A stretch of 64,000 nt of DNA from Pseudomonadota bacterium (GCA_018241425.1 JAFEDU010000001.1:992001-1056000), one strand, 5' to 3'. Shown: positions 48,015-57,375, counted from the first letter of the stretch. The notes: generated by a model from the sequence alone, not told the origin. Program-made: numbers and translations.

Positions 48015-48068
48015 CCCCGACTGAGAACCTGCGCCATTGGCCGGCGGAACGGATCCACGGAGCCCTGC

Positions 48069-49235
48069 TCAGCCTGCGGCCAGGCGCCAGAGCGAGGTGA
48101 TCTCTGCGGCGCGCGCCGCATGAAGCGGGTCTGAGCGGTCTGCCGCCCGGGGATGACGCGGACGGATGTCGTGACGACCTGCGACCTGGAGTCCCGCTGC
48201 CTCGAACTCCCCGAGCAACTGCTGCCGCGTGCGCAGGCCGAGGTGCTCCGCCAGGTCGGACAGTACCAGCCAGCCCTCCCCGCCCGGCGCCAGATGTGCC
48301 GTGAGCGAACTGAGGAAGCCCCGCAGCATGCGACTGTCCGGATCGTAGATCCCGGCTTCCATCGGCGAGCTCGGCCGCGCCGGAACCCAGGGCGGGTTAC
48401 ACACCACGAGCGGTGCCTTACCGGCGGGAAAGAGATCCGCCCGCACCACCTCGACTTGGCCGGCAAGTCCGAGCTGTCGCACGTTCTCCATGGCACATGC
48501 CACCGCGCGGGGATCAAGATCTGTGGCCACCACGCGCTGCACGCCGCGCCGCGCGAGCACGGCAGCAAGAACACCGGTGCCTGTACCGATGTCGAACGCC
48601 ACACTGGCTGCGGCGCACGCGGCCGGCAACGGCGTCTCGCTCACGAGGTCCACGTATTCGCGGCGGATCGGCGCGAACACGCCGAAGTGGGGATGGATTC
48701 GGCCGCCAAGCTCGGGCAGCTCGATACCCTGCGTGCGCCACTCGTGGGCCCCGACCAGGCCGAGCAGCGCGCGCAGCGAAGTGACCGAGGCCGCGGTCGA
48801 TGGACCAAAAGCCTCCAGGCACGCCTGCCGCACATCCGGTGCCCGACGCAGCGGGATCGTGTAGTCCGGCTCCAGTGGGATCAGGAGGGCGTTAAGGGTG
48901 CGGGCCCGCTGGGACCGTATCTGCCGATACCGGTGGAAGCCAGCGGCGGGATCCGGGTTCGGGGTCGCAACCGCACTCCGCGGCCGGCGACCCGGGCGAT
49001 CCGCGCGCCTGACCAACGCGTTCAGCATCTGGCGCGCCTCCTGGAAGTCGCCCCGCCACAGGAGCGCGATTCCCTGGGCAGCAAGACCGTAGCCTTCGTC
49101 CGCCGAGAGCTTCCCGTCAGCCACCACGACACGCGCCGGGGGCGGCGCTGCGCTGAGGGAGCGCCACAGCGCCTCGAATTCTTGCCCCCCTTCGTGCCAA
49201 GCCAACAGGGGGAAACGATCATCAGGGACACTCAT
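48069..49235 (-). CDS. Class I SAM-dependent methyltransferase with NPPW motif
   Basis: A 388-residue methyltransferase. Motif I is VAFDIGTGTGVLAAVLARRG, motif II VVATDLDPRAV, and VVCNPPWVP is the NPPW-type motif typical of enzymes that methylate glutamine, adenine or guanine amino groups. The N-terminal 190 residues are specific to the protein. It may be an rRNA or release-factor-type methyltransferase; no target can be assigned. ATG at 49233-49235 is chosen over a TTG one codon upstream. It is convergent with the pseudouridine synthase gene. Confidence 0.8.
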   Translation of the reverse strand: MSVPDDRFPLLAWHEGGQEFEALWRSLSAAPPPARVVVADGKLSADEGYGLAAQGIALLWRGDFQEARQMLNALVRRADRPGRRPRSAVATPNPDPAAGFHRYRQIRSQRARTLNALLIPLEPDYTIPLRRAPDVRQACLEAFGPSTAASVTSLRALLGLVGAHEWRTQGIELPELGGRIHPHFGVFAPIRREYVDLVSETPLPAACAAASVAFDIGTGTGVLAAVLARRGVQRVVATDLDPRAVACAMENVRQLGLAGQVEVVRADLFPAGKAPLVVCNPPWVPARPSSPMEAGIYDPDSRMLRGFLSSLTAHLAPGGEGWLVLSDLAEHLGLRTRQQLLGEFEAAGLQVAGRHDIRPRHPRAADRSDPLHAARAAEITSLWRLAAG

Positions 49236-49415
49236 CAAGGTCCGTTGCTGTCTTAGGGGTGCGGAGGCCCGGGTTAGAGTCTCATGCCGAGCCTCCCACC
49301 ACCATTACGTCCGCCCCGCGCTACCCAGCGGCGATCCGCGTAGGCGACGCCTCTTGAGCGCTGTAGTCGCGCACTGACTGCCGCGCCGCTCAAGGGTGCC
49401 GATACTCGCCCGACC

Positions 49416-49866
49416 ATGACACCCGGACGTCTCGCGGCGACCATGCCGGGCGGCGAAGCAACAGCCTCCCCCCTGAGCCGAGGTGCGCTGCGTGCCCTGA
49501 ATTTTTTCGTCGCCGACATTCAGGCCGGCGTGGGTGCTTTCCTTACTGGAAATACACCCCAGGTCCTGATGAACCACGCCGCCATGAGCCCGCGAATGGC
49601 TGGACGGCATCGGCGCCGGCCTGCAGAGCGTCGCCGTGCCGGTGCTGGTGGCACGCACTTTGAATGGGACCGGTCGCGTGAACGTGGGCCAGGGTGCCGT
49701 GATGACCGCGCAGGGAATCGGCGCCGCGCTGAGCCCCGTAATCGGTGGCTGGCTCGCGCAATGGCAGGGATACCCGGCTGCCTTCGTGCTCCTAGGCGGA
49801 GCCGGCCTCACCGCGGCGCTCGTGTGGGCCTGCTGTGTACGCACTTTCGCGGGTGAGCGCACCTGA
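49416..49866 (+). pseudogene. MFS transporter, decayed by deletion and frameshift
   Basis: Two pieces of one MFS transporter remain in different frames. The first (about 49460-49545) encodes GALRALNFFVADIQAGVGAF, the usual start of the first helix of this MFS group. The second (about 49591-49866, other frame) encodes REWLDGIGAGLQSVAVPVLVA, the GTGRVNVGQGAVMTAQGIGA loop and the last helices. The roughly 250 residues that should lie between are missing. Together about 120 residues remain of an expected 400. Confidence 0.75.
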
Positions 49867-49989
49867 CACCCAGCCGCCCCGCGCCGGGTGCGCCGCCGTC
49901 GGCGCGCGTACGACAAACTGACGTGCGCCCGGTCAATCGAGTATGGTTGCCGACAGGGAACGTCCTGTTGGGTCGGCCACGGCGAGCAG

Positions 49990-50823
49990 ATGTCGGTAAC
50001 GGTCTTCGCGGTTGTCATGGTCGCCGCCCTGCTGCACGCCAGCTGGAACGCCATCGTCAAATCGGCGCCCGACAAGTTCCTCAGCACCGTCCTGGTCACG
50101 GGATTCGCCGCGGCACTGTCGATTGCGGTGCTGCCCCTGCTGCCGCCGCCCGCCCGCGCGAGCTGGCCCTTCGCCGCCACCTCAGCCGTATTGCAGGTCG
50201 TCTACTTCGTTCTGGTCGCCCTGACCTATCGCGTCGCTGATCTCAGTCAGACCTACCCGATCATGCGGGGCACCGCGCCGTTGCTGGTCGCGACCTTTAC
50301 CGCGATCACCACGAACGAGGTGCTCTCGAGGACCGCCTGGCTCGGTGTCCTCACCCTCTGCTGCGGGATCTTTTCGATGGCGGTCGGGAGCCCGGTGCGT
50401 GACCGCAAGGGGATTTACCTCGCCCTGCTCAACGCAGTGGTGATAGCCGCATACACCCTGGTCGATGGCTGGGGTGTCCGGCGCTCCGGGGCGCCTGCCG
50501 CCTATACCCTCTGCGTCTTCATGCTGACCGGCATACCGCTCGTACTATGGACCGCAGTGAGGCATCGCCGCGCCGTCACCGCCTATGCGAGGCGCTACTG
50601 GCTGTTGGGAATCGCCGGCGCCATGGGGACCACCGCATCGTATGGACTCGCCCTGTGGGCGATGACGCTGGCTCCGGTCGCCATCATCGCCGCACTGCGC
50701 GAGACTGCCATCCTGTTCGCGACCCTCATCGCATGGCTCGTACTCAAGGAACGCATCGGGGTGCGACGGATAGTCGGGGCATGCATCATCGCCGGCGGCG
50801 CCGCCTTGCTGCGGCTTGCGTAG
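49990..50823 (+). CDS. EamA/DMT-superfamily transporter
   Basis: A 277-residue inner-membrane protein with about ten hydrophobic segments, the size and pattern of the drug/metabolite transporter superfamily. The first helix has ALLHASWNAIVK. Later segments such as TYPIMRGTAPLLVATF and ALRETAILFATLIAWLVLKER are conserved in EamA-type proteins. The ATG at 49990 is preferred; the frame extends upstream without homology. The substrate is unknown. It stops 7 bp before the TIR gene start, so the two may be cotranscribed. Confidence 0.85.
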   Translation: MSVTVFAVVMVAALLHASWNAIVKSAPDKFLSTVLVTGFAAALSIAVLPLLPPPARASWPFAATSAVLQVVYFVLVALTYRVADLSQTYPIMRGTAPLLVATFTAITTNEVLSRTAWLGVLTLCCGIFSMAVGSPVRDRKGIYLALLNAVVIAAYTLVDGWGVRRSGAPAAYTLCVFMLTGIPLVLWTAVRHRRAVTAYARRYWLLGIAGAMGTTASYGLALWAMTLAPVAIIAALRETAILFATLIAWLVLKERIGVRRIVGACIIAGGAALLRLA

Positions 50824-50830
50824 AGTCTCG

Positions 50831-52858
50831 ATGGAGAGCGCCAGTGAAACTTCAAAACCGCAACCGGCCGGCACGGTATTCCTGAGCTACGCGTCCGAGG
50901 ACGCGCCGCACGCAGAGAAGATCGCAAGAGCGCTGCGTAATTCCGGAATCGAGGTCTGGTTCGACAAGAGCGAGCTACGCGGTGGAGACGCCTGGGACCG
51001 ACTCATCCGGCGCCAGATCCACGACTGCCGGCTGTTTGTCGCGCTGATCTCCACCCACACCAACGAGCGCGATGAGGGATACTTCCGTCGCGAATGGAAA
51101 CTGGCCGTCGATCGCACGCACGACATGGCCGAGGATGTGCCCTTCCTGCTGCCAGTGGTAGTGGACGGCGCCGCTGAAGCAACGGCACGCGTCCCCGACC
51201 GGTTCCGGGAGATCCAGTGGACGCATCTGGACGAGAACCGCCTGGACCTCCTAGTTAGCCGGATCCAGCGCCTGCTCACCGCGCGCACGGTACCGGCCAA
51301 GGAACGTGTCCCACCCCGGCAATCGCCCGCAAGCGCCGCTGCTCCTGCCCTGAGGCGCACATATGTGGCGACTCTGCTCGCGCTCCTCGTAGTCGCAGCG
51401 TCCTACGGCGTGTACCGCTGGCAATACCTGCCAGGCGGTCTCACTGACCGGACGCTGGGGCAGGCCGAAGACGCAGCGAACGCGGCGCCCTCGGCCGCGC
51501 CCGCACACTCAGTGGCCGTTCTGCCCTTCGTGAACATGAGCGGCGACCCTTCCCAGGAATACTTCTCGGACGGCCTGACCGAGGAGCTGATCGACGTGCT
51601 GATCCGCAGCACGGACCTGCGCGTACCCGCCAGCACCTCCTCGTTTTACTTCAAGGGCAAGCAGGTGACGATCGCGCAGATTGCTGCCGCGCTGTCAGTC
51701 AGCTACGTGCTCGAGGGCAGCGTGCGCAAGGCGGGTGACACCCTGCGGGTAACTGCGCAGCTGGTACGCGCCCGTGACGGCTACCACGTTTGGTCCAACA
51801 GCTATGACCGCCGGACCGGAGACCTTTTCGCGGTGCAGGATGACATCGCTGCTGCGGTCGTAGCCGCCCTCAAGGTGCACCTGTCAGGCACCGCGACGCT
51901 CGCCGCGCGGCGTACCGCGAATCCAGAGGCGCATGACCAGTACCTGATCGGAAAGAAGTTCCTTGAGAGCGCGAGCGTCCGGAACTACCAGTCTGCTGCT
52001 GACGCCTTCACGCGCGCCCTGCAACTGGATCCCACCTACGCCGCCGCAAAGGTCGGCCTCGCCGACGCACACTACATGTCAACCGCAGGCTCGTTTCAGA
52101 TGACCCCGGACCGCTTTTCCGCCACGTTGCGCGAGATAAACGAGGCGATCGCCATGGCGCCGGACCTGCCCGACGGCTACTCCACCCGTGGCGTTGACAC
52201 ACTGGAGACGCCCGGCGATCTCGCCAAAGCCGCGGGAGACCTGCGGCGCGCGCTCGAGCTGGAGCCGGAGAACAGCATAAACCTGCGGCGCTACGGATTC
52301 CTTCTCATGTGCTCGGGCGATCTTGCAGGCGCCACCCGCTACGCCAAGGCGTCCATCGCCGCCGACCCGCTCGACGTGTTTGCCCTCGCCCACCTGGGCT
52401 ACACATACCTCGCGACCGGCGAGGTGGGCGAGGCGCGCAGTTCGCTCGAGAAAGCCTTGGAAGTGAGCCCCGACTCAGACTATGCGTTGGCCGGACTGGC
52501 GACTGCCATCCTGCTCCAGCACGACTACGCGGGGCTTCTGAATTGGCTCGACGCGCATCCAGCGTTCAACGAAGCGATGCTGTTCCGGTCGATGGCGCAA
52601 TTTTCCCTGGGAGACGCCGAAGGCTCACGTCGATCGCTGGCGAGCTATCTTCGCAACACCCCCCACCCCGACCGCTATGGGTCGGCCCAGGCCTACGCCT
52701 GGCGTGGCGAATATGCGAAGGCGATCGACTCCCTGCGAGAGGAATCGGAACACGAGCGCGGCGGCATCGCCTGCAGCGGGGCCGACCCGTTGATGACCCG
52801 TCTGCGCGAACAGCCGGCATTCAGGACCTTCCTGCGCGACCAGGGCTTAGCGCGCTAA
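50831..52858 (+). CDS. TIR - transmembrane - TolB-like - TPR protein
   Basis: A 675-residue protein with an unusual domain chain. Residues 15-150 are a TIR domain (VFLSYASEDAPHAEKIA, VWFDKSELRGGDAW, and FRREWKLAVD with the Glu E88 at the NADase position). A single membrane helix follows at about 178-196. Residues 226-345 resemble the TolB-N/FlgO-like domain of adenylate-cyclase-associated regulators (SVAVLPFVNMSGDPSQEYFSDG in part, YVLEGSVRK, YDRRTGDLFAVQDDIA). TPR repeats fill about 370-660. The TIR part should be cytoplasmic and the rest periplasmic. Whether the TIR is an NADase or an adaptor is unknown. ATG at 50831 is chosen over a TTG. Confidence 0.85.
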   Translation: MESASETSKPQPAGTVFLSYASEDAPHAEKIARALRNSGIEVWFDKSELRGGDAWDRLIRRQIHDCRLFVALISTHTNERDEGYFRREWKLAVDRTHDMAEDVPFLLPVVVDGAAEATARVPDRFREIQWTHLDENRLDLLVSRIQRLLTARTVPAKERVPPRQSPASAAAPALRRTYVATLLALLVVAASYGVYRWQYLPGGLTDRTLGQAEDAANAAPSAAPAHSVAVLPFVNMSGDPSQEYFSDGLTEELIDVLIRSTDLRVPASTSSFYFKGKQVTIAQIAAALSVSYVLEGSVRKAGDTLRVTAQLVRARDGYHVWSNSYDRRTGDLFAVQDDIAAAVVAALKVHLSGTATLAARRTANPEAHDQYLIGKKFLESASVRNYQSAADAFTRALQLDPTYAAAKVGLADAHYMSTAGSFQMTPDRFSATLREINEAIAMAPDLPDGYSTRGVDTLETPGDLAKAAGDLRRALELEPENSINLRRYGFLLMCSGDLAGATRYAKASIAADPLDVFALAHLGYTYLATGEVGEARSSLEKALEVSPDSDYALAGLATAILLQHDYAGLLNWLDAHPAFNEAMLFRSMAQFSLGDAEGSRRSLASYLRNTPHPDRYGSAQAYAWRGEYAKAIDSLREESEHERGGIACSGADPLMTRLREQPAFRTFLRDQGLAR

Positions 52859-52880
52859 ACGGCGACTGCGCGCCCCCGCT

Positions 52881-52892
52881 CCTATTAATAGG
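52881..52892. repeat. Perfect 12-bp palindrome
   Basis: CCTATTAATAGG is a perfect palindrome 22 bp past the TIR gene stop, flanked by C-rich and G-rich sequence that extends it imperfectly. It could be a terminator stem or a protein site; nothing decides. Confidence 0.4.
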
Positions 52893-52932
52893 AAGGAGGG
52901 GGAAGTCCGTCGCTGACAATGCGGCCGAGACG

Positions 52933-52951
52933 CCCGGGCACCCTGCCCGGG
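52933..52951 (+). repeat. GC-rich hairpin between TIR gene and porin
   Basis: An 8-bp inverted repeat (CCCGGGCA / TGCCCGGG) with a 3-nt loop. There is no following T-run, so it is at best a weak terminator. Confidence 0.4.
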
Positions 52952-53098
52952 TCCACCGGCGATTCTGACGTTATGAAAAATCGGACGCACGCATGACCGA
53001 TTTGTAACTGCTGCGGCACTGACCGCAAACCGTGCCACACGTAAGAATTCGTGTCGTTGCCCCCAACGAACACAAAAAACTCGGGAGTCACGGCTTAG

Positions 53099-54517
53099 AT
53101 GGTCACGATGTTGTCTCGCAGCACCACGAATTCCCCGCGCCCGTCGGTCACCGGCAAGGTCGCCGCGCTGTGCTGCGTCGCACTGGTCAGTGCCGCCCCG
53201 GCGTGGGCCCAGCAGAAGACCGGTCCCGGCGTTCCCGCCGACCAGGGGCTGACCTGGAACGGCATAACGCTCTACGGGGTAATCGACCTGGGCATCCAGT
53301 ACGACACCCACAGTGCTCCATTTACGCCGTACCGTCCGTCCGCGAGCGGGAACATCATCCGCTCCAATGCCCACCAGTCCGTGGTCGGCGTCACGCCGAG
53401 CAACATGGGCCAGTCGCGCGTCGGACTGCAGGGAATCGAGCCCCTTGGCGGTGACTGGGCGGCGGTGTTCCAGGTCGAGACATTCTTCAACCCCCAGTCC
53501 GGGCAGATCGCCGATTCGCTGAAGTCGCTCGCCGCGAACAACGGCAAGTCCGTCTCCGATCAGAGCGTCGGCGTGGACGGCAGCTCTGCCGGCCAGGCAT
53601 TCCAGACGGCATACGCGGGGTTCAAGTCCGAGCGCTTCGGCAGCCTCACCTACGGACGCCAGATCACGCTGCTCGCGGAAGGCACGATCAAGTACGACCC
53701 CAACTACAACGCAACCGCCTTCGGCCTGCTCGGCGCGTCCAATACCTACTCGGGCGCGGGCAGCAGCGAGGACAACCGGCTCGATTCCACGGTCAAGTAC
53801 AGCGTCGGCTACGCCGACTGGGTGCATCTGGCCGGGCTTTATAAGTTCAACGGCTCCAACGGCTCGGGGCGCACCGCCGTACAGGCTAACCTCGGGGGCA
53901 ACTTTGCGGGCGCCTCCGTGGATGCGTTCTATTCCAAGGTGAACAGCTCGATCTCCGCAAGCTCGCTGAGCGCCTCGCAGGTCGCCGCGCTCCCCGTGGG
54001 CTACGACGCCTCCAACTCCCTCGTCGGGACGGTATCGGACAACACCGCCTACGCCCTCATGGCTCTCTACAAGCTCGACCCGGTGAAGCTGTTCGCCGGC
54101 TACGAGTACATCAAGTACGACAACCCGAAGACCCCACTGGATGTCGGATTCACCAACATCGGGGGCTACGTGCTGGCCGTGGTCAACAACACCGCCTACA
54201 CCAACGAGAAGCATGTCCAGGTCTACTGGGCCGGTGTGCGCTACAAGGTGATCCCGCACCTGGAGGTGACGGCCGCCGCTTATGGGGTACACCAGAACGC
54301 CTATGGCACCGGCTCGGCGGCCGGCTGCTCGACGGATGCTCACAGCACCTGCAGCGGCCGCCTCGAGGCGTACTCGATCGATGCGGACTACCGGTTCAAC
54401 GTCCACTTCGATGCGTACCTCGGCGTCATGTACAGCGGCGTGCACGATGGATTGTCGAGCGGGTACCTCTACACCACGAACCTCAACCCGACGATCGGCG
54501 TGCGCTACAAGTTCTGA
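53099..54517 (+). CDS. Porin, paralogue of the PhoB-regulated porin
   Basis: A 472-residue outer-membrane porin. The signal peptide ends around APAWAQQ, and the barrel opens LTWNGITLYGVIDLGIQYDTH and ends VRYKF. It is clearly related to the porin at 25183 throughout: GVTPSNMGQSRVGLQG, TFFNPQSGQIADSLKSLA, LYKFNGSNGSG, NIGGYVLAVVNNTAYTNEK. The same loop holds a Cys pair (C410 and C418). Two starts are possible, ATG at 53099 or 53108. No convincing PhoB box was found upstream, so regulation may differ from its paralogue. Confidence 0.88.
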   Translation: MVTMLSRSTTNSPRPSVTGKVAALCCVALVSAAPAWAQQKTGPGVPADQGLTWNGITLYGVIDLGIQYDTHSAPFTPYRPSASGNIIRSNAHQSVVGVTPSNMGQSRVGLQGIEPLGGDWAAVFQVETFFNPQSGQIADSLKSLAANNGKSVSDQSVGVDGSSAGQAFQTAYAGFKSERFGSLTYGRQITLLAEGTIKYDPNYNATAFGLLGASNTYSGAGSSEDNRLDSTVKYSVGYADWVHLAGLYKFNGSNGSGRTAVQANLGGNFAGASVDAFYSKVNSSISASSLSASQVAALPVGYDASNSLVGTVSDNTAYALMALYKLDPVKLFAGYEYIKYDNPKTPLDVGFTNIGGYVLAVVNNTAYTNEKHVQVYWAGVRYKVIPHLEVTAAAYGVHQNAYGTGSAAGCSTDAHSTCSGRLEAYSIDADYRFNVHFDAYLGVMYSGVHDGLSSGYLYTTNLNPTIGVRYKF

Positions 54518-54833
54518 GGTGACGGGCCCTCGCGGTTGCGCGCCGCGAGGGGCCGATCCCTGAAGATGCGAGGGTCCCCGAGCTGGGCGACCTTTTTGCA
54601 GTGCAACACCGTTTTGGTGCGCCGGCGCACAGAACCCCCCCGTCCGCTTAAGTTCACCGCCCTCCCGCCGAAACCCCGTACAGGGCTTCCATCCGTTGGT
54701 GCGGAGTGCGGGCATGGAGCGATCCCGACAGAAATATTCACAACGCGGCGACCGCCGGGACGGCGGTATGCGCGCGACCCGGACGCCCAGGCCGGGCCGA
54801 GGTCGATCGCGGCCCTGACGTCCGGCCTGTCCG
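54518..54833. other. Non-coding gap with hairpins
   Basis: This 316-bp gap holds a GC-rich hairpin just past the porin stop (54524-54554: 12-bp arms with one mismatch, 7-nt loop) that may end porin transcription, and a smaller ACCGCC / GGCGGT stem near 54755. No clear promoter for the GGDEF-EAL gene was recognised. Confidence 0.55.
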
Positions 54834-57308
54834 ATGAGCGCCCTCCTCGACTATCAGCTGCTGTTTACCGAGTCACCGGAAGTACTGCTGGTACTGCTGC
54901 CGGACGCCCCCCGCTTCACGATGGTGGCCGGGACGAATGCGCGCTGGCGGGCCACGCATACCAGTCCTGCAACCCTCGGCCAAGGATTGTTCGAGGTCTT
55001 CCCGGACAACCCGGACGACCCGGACGCTGACGGCACGAGCAACCTGCGTGCCTCGCTCGAGCGCGTCCTCAAGACCCGGCAGCCCGACACCATGCCGGTC
55101 CAGAAGTACGACATCCGCGGGCCCGACGGCCTGTTCCAGGTGCGCTACTGGAGCCCGAAGAACCTCCCGGTCCTGTCGCCCTCCGGCGAGGTCCTCTACA
55201 TCCTGCACCGGGTCGAGGACGTCACGGAACTGGTCCGGGCGAGCGAGCTGGGTGAACGCCTCCGCGGCCGCACCCACGAGATGGAACTGGAAGTTGTGCA
55301 GCGCAGCCGCGAGCTCGCCGACGCGCTCGAGGACCTGCGCGCAGCGAATGTGCGCCTGGCAGAGCAGGACGCGGCCAAGACCACGTTCTACGCGAAGCTC
55401 GAGCGGGAACTCGAACGCCGCGTCGAGGCGCGCACCGCGGAGGTGGCGCGCCTGACCCGCGTGCTGCAGATGCTCTCGGGAATCAACACGGCGCTTGTCC
55501 GCATCCGCAATCGCGACGAAGTCGTCGCCGAGGCCTGCCGTCTCGCACACCGCACCGGGGGCTACGCGCTGGCGATGGTGGCACTCATCGATCCGGTGAG
55601 CCGCGTGGCCCGCCCGGCCGGCTCGGCGGGATTCGACTTCCTCTCGCTACCCAACCAGGCCTTCCCGGTCGCCGACCGCGAGGGGCGCGACACCAGCCTC
55701 ATGGGCCGGGTGATCCGGACCGGGGTACCGGTGCTGTGCGAGGACATCCGTGCGGCCACCTACCCGGTGGACCAGCTGGACACCATGATCGTGGCCGGCG
55801 TGCGCTCCCTCGCCTGCATTCCGCTGCACATCGACGGCACCCCGGTAGGCGCATTCCTGTTCGGCACCCGTGACGAGGAAGTCATCCGCCCCGACGAGAT
55901 GCGGCTGCTCGAGGAGCTGGCGAGCAACCTGTCGTTCGCGCTCCAGTTCCTGGACAAGCAGGACGCGGTGCACTTTCTGTCCTACTTCGAGCCGCTCACC
56001 GGGCTTGCCAAGCGGTCGCTCTTCTGCGAGCGCCTCAACCGGCTGCTCGCCCGCGGCTCCCAGGCACTGCCGCGGCTCGCAGTCACCGTCTTTGACCTGA
56101 CGCACCTCGCCGTCATCAACGACTCCCTGGGGCGCCACACCGGCGACCGGCTGCTGCAGTGCGTGGCTGAGCGCCTGCGCGAGCACTTCCCCGACACCGA
56201 GCAGCTGTGTCATCTCGGCGGCGGGACGTTCGCCTGCGTGCGAACGCTGCCGGAGCGAACCGGGACGGAGAGCACCGGGCTCGATGACGCCATCACGCGC
56301 CTCTTCAGCCAAAGCCTCGTGGTCGACGGCCAGCGGGTGCAGGTGGAGGTCAAGAGCGGGGTGGCGTGCTATCCGGAGGACGGCCGCGAAGCGAGCCGCC
56401 TCGTTCAGAACGCCGAAGCCGCCCTGAAGGTGGCCAAGACCTCCGGCGAGCGGTACCTGCACCACCGCCTGGAAATGAATGCCGAGCTGGCGCGGCGAGT
56501 CAGCATGGAGCAGCGCCTGCGTGGCGCGCTCGAAGGTGAACAGTTCGTTCTCTACTACCAGCCGAAGGTATCGCTCGCGACCGGGGAGGTCCGTGGGGTC
56601 GAGGCGCTGCTGCGCTGGGCCGACCCCGAGCAGGGCGTGCTCGCGCCGGGGGAGTTCCTGCCACTGCTGGAGTCGAGCGGGCTGATGCCGGCGGTGGGCG
56701 CCTGGGCGCTGCGGCAGGCGGCGGCCGACTGCCGCCACTGGCGCCGCAGCGGCGCGCCCCCGGTGCGCATCGCCGTGAATTGCACGCCTGCGGAGCTGCG
56801 CCGACGCAACGTCGCGCGCGAGATCCTCGACATCGTGGGCGACCTCACCGGACCCTCGGCGTGGGGAATCGACCTGGAGATCACCGAGGGTGCGCTGGCC
56901 GGCGACGCCTCTGCCTGCATCCACGCGCTGCGGCTCCTGCGGGCCAGCGGGATGCACATCGCGATCGATGACTTCGGTACCGGCTACTCCTCGCTCGGGC
57001 GGCTGTCGCAGCTGCCTATCGATACCCTCAAGATCGACCGCTCCTTCACCGCCCGCCTGCCGGTGGACCGCGACTGCTGCACCCTGGTCTCGAGCGTCAT
57101 CGCCCTGGCGCACGCATTCGGGATGAGCACCGTCGCCGAGGGCGTCGAGACCCGCGAGCAATTCGACCACCTGCTGCAGGCCGGGTGCGACGAGTCGCAG
57201 GGCTACTTCCACAGCCCGCCCCTGCCCCGGGCGAAGTTCGAGGCCTGGCTTCGGGCACCCCGCAGTTCGCGCGCTGCGGGACAGCGCTGGGATTCCCGGG
57301 CGCTGTAG
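54834..57308 (+). CDS. PAS-GAF-degenerate GGDEF-EAL c-di-GMP phosphodiesterase
   Basis: An 824-residue signalling protein. A PAS-like N-terminus (about 1-135) is followed by a coiled coil (about 140-215), GAF (about 220-375), GGDEF-type (about 380-550) and EAL (about 560-805) domains. The GGDEF signature is replaced by GGGTF (462-466), so cyclase activity should be lost. The EAL domain retains the key residues: E590-A-L, N649, E682, D712-D713, K733, E769 and Q789. It should therefore hydrolyse c-di-GMP, perhaps allosterically tuned by GTP or by the GAF ligand. No membrane segment is seen. It lies just upstream of the stress protein and FixLJ genes. Confidence 0.88.
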   Translation: MSALLDYQLLFTESPEVLLVLLPDAPRFTMVAGTNARWRATHTSPATLGQGLFEVFPDNPDDPDADGTSNLRASLERVLKTRQPDTMPVQKYDIRGPDGLFQVRYWSPKNLPVLSPSGEVLYILHRVEDVTELVRASELGERLRGRTHEMELEVVQRSRELADALEDLRAANVRLAEQDAAKTTFYAKLERELERRVEARTAEVARLTRVLQMLSGINTALVRIRNRDEVVAEACRLAHRTGGYALAMVALIDPVSRVARPAGSAGFDFLSLPNQAFPVADREGRDTSLMGRVIRTGVPVLCEDIRAATYPVDQLDTMIVAGVRSLACIPLHIDGTPVGAFLFGTRDEEVIRPDEMRLLEELASNLSFALQFLDKQDAVHFLSYFEPLTGLAKRSLFCERLNRLLARGSQALPRLAVTVFDLTHLAVINDSLGRHTGDRLLQCVAERLREHFPDTEQLCHLGGGTFACVRTLPERTGTESTGLDDAITRLFSQSLVVDGQRVQVEVKSGVACYPEDGREASRLVQNAEAALKVAKTSGERYLHHRLEMNAELARRVSMEQRLRGALEGEQFVLYYQPKVSLATGEVRGVEALLRWADPEQGVLAPGEFLPLLESSGLMPAVGAWALRQAAADCRHWRRSGAPPVRIAVNCTPAELRRRNVAREILDIVGDLTGPSAWGIDLEITEGALAGDASACIHALRLLRASGMHIAIDDFGTGYSSLGRLSQLPIDTLKIDRSFTARLPVDRDCCTLVSSVIALAHAFGMSTVAEGVETREQFDHLLQAGCDESQGYFHSPPLPRAKFEAWLRAPRSSRAAGQRWDSRAL

Positions 57309-57356
57309 CAGGCCCCGGGGGCGTTGCCGCAACCGCAACCCCCTTCCCGCGCCCAC

Positions 57357-57375
57357 ATACGTATTTGTGCGTATC
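57357..57375 (+). promoter_or_regulatory. 19-bp inverted-repeat motif shared with ccoN upstream region
   Basis: ATACGTATTTGTGCGTATC is an imperfect inverted repeat (ATACG / GCGTAT) about 85 bp before the usp gene. It matches the motif at 62423-62441 at 16 of 19 positions. The two sites flank the fixLJ genes, so FixJ or a FixJ-controlled factor is a candidate binder. Confidence 0.55.

Noticed and set aside
52970..53060. PhoB box upstream of the porin at 53099
   Set aside because: CTGAC-type half sites occur, but no pair in 11-bp phase with a -10 at 10 bp.
52847..54715. 622-codon minus-strand open frame opposite the third porin
   Set aside because: Shadow of the porin gene; the porin has a signal peptide, barrel pattern and terminal Phe on the other strand.
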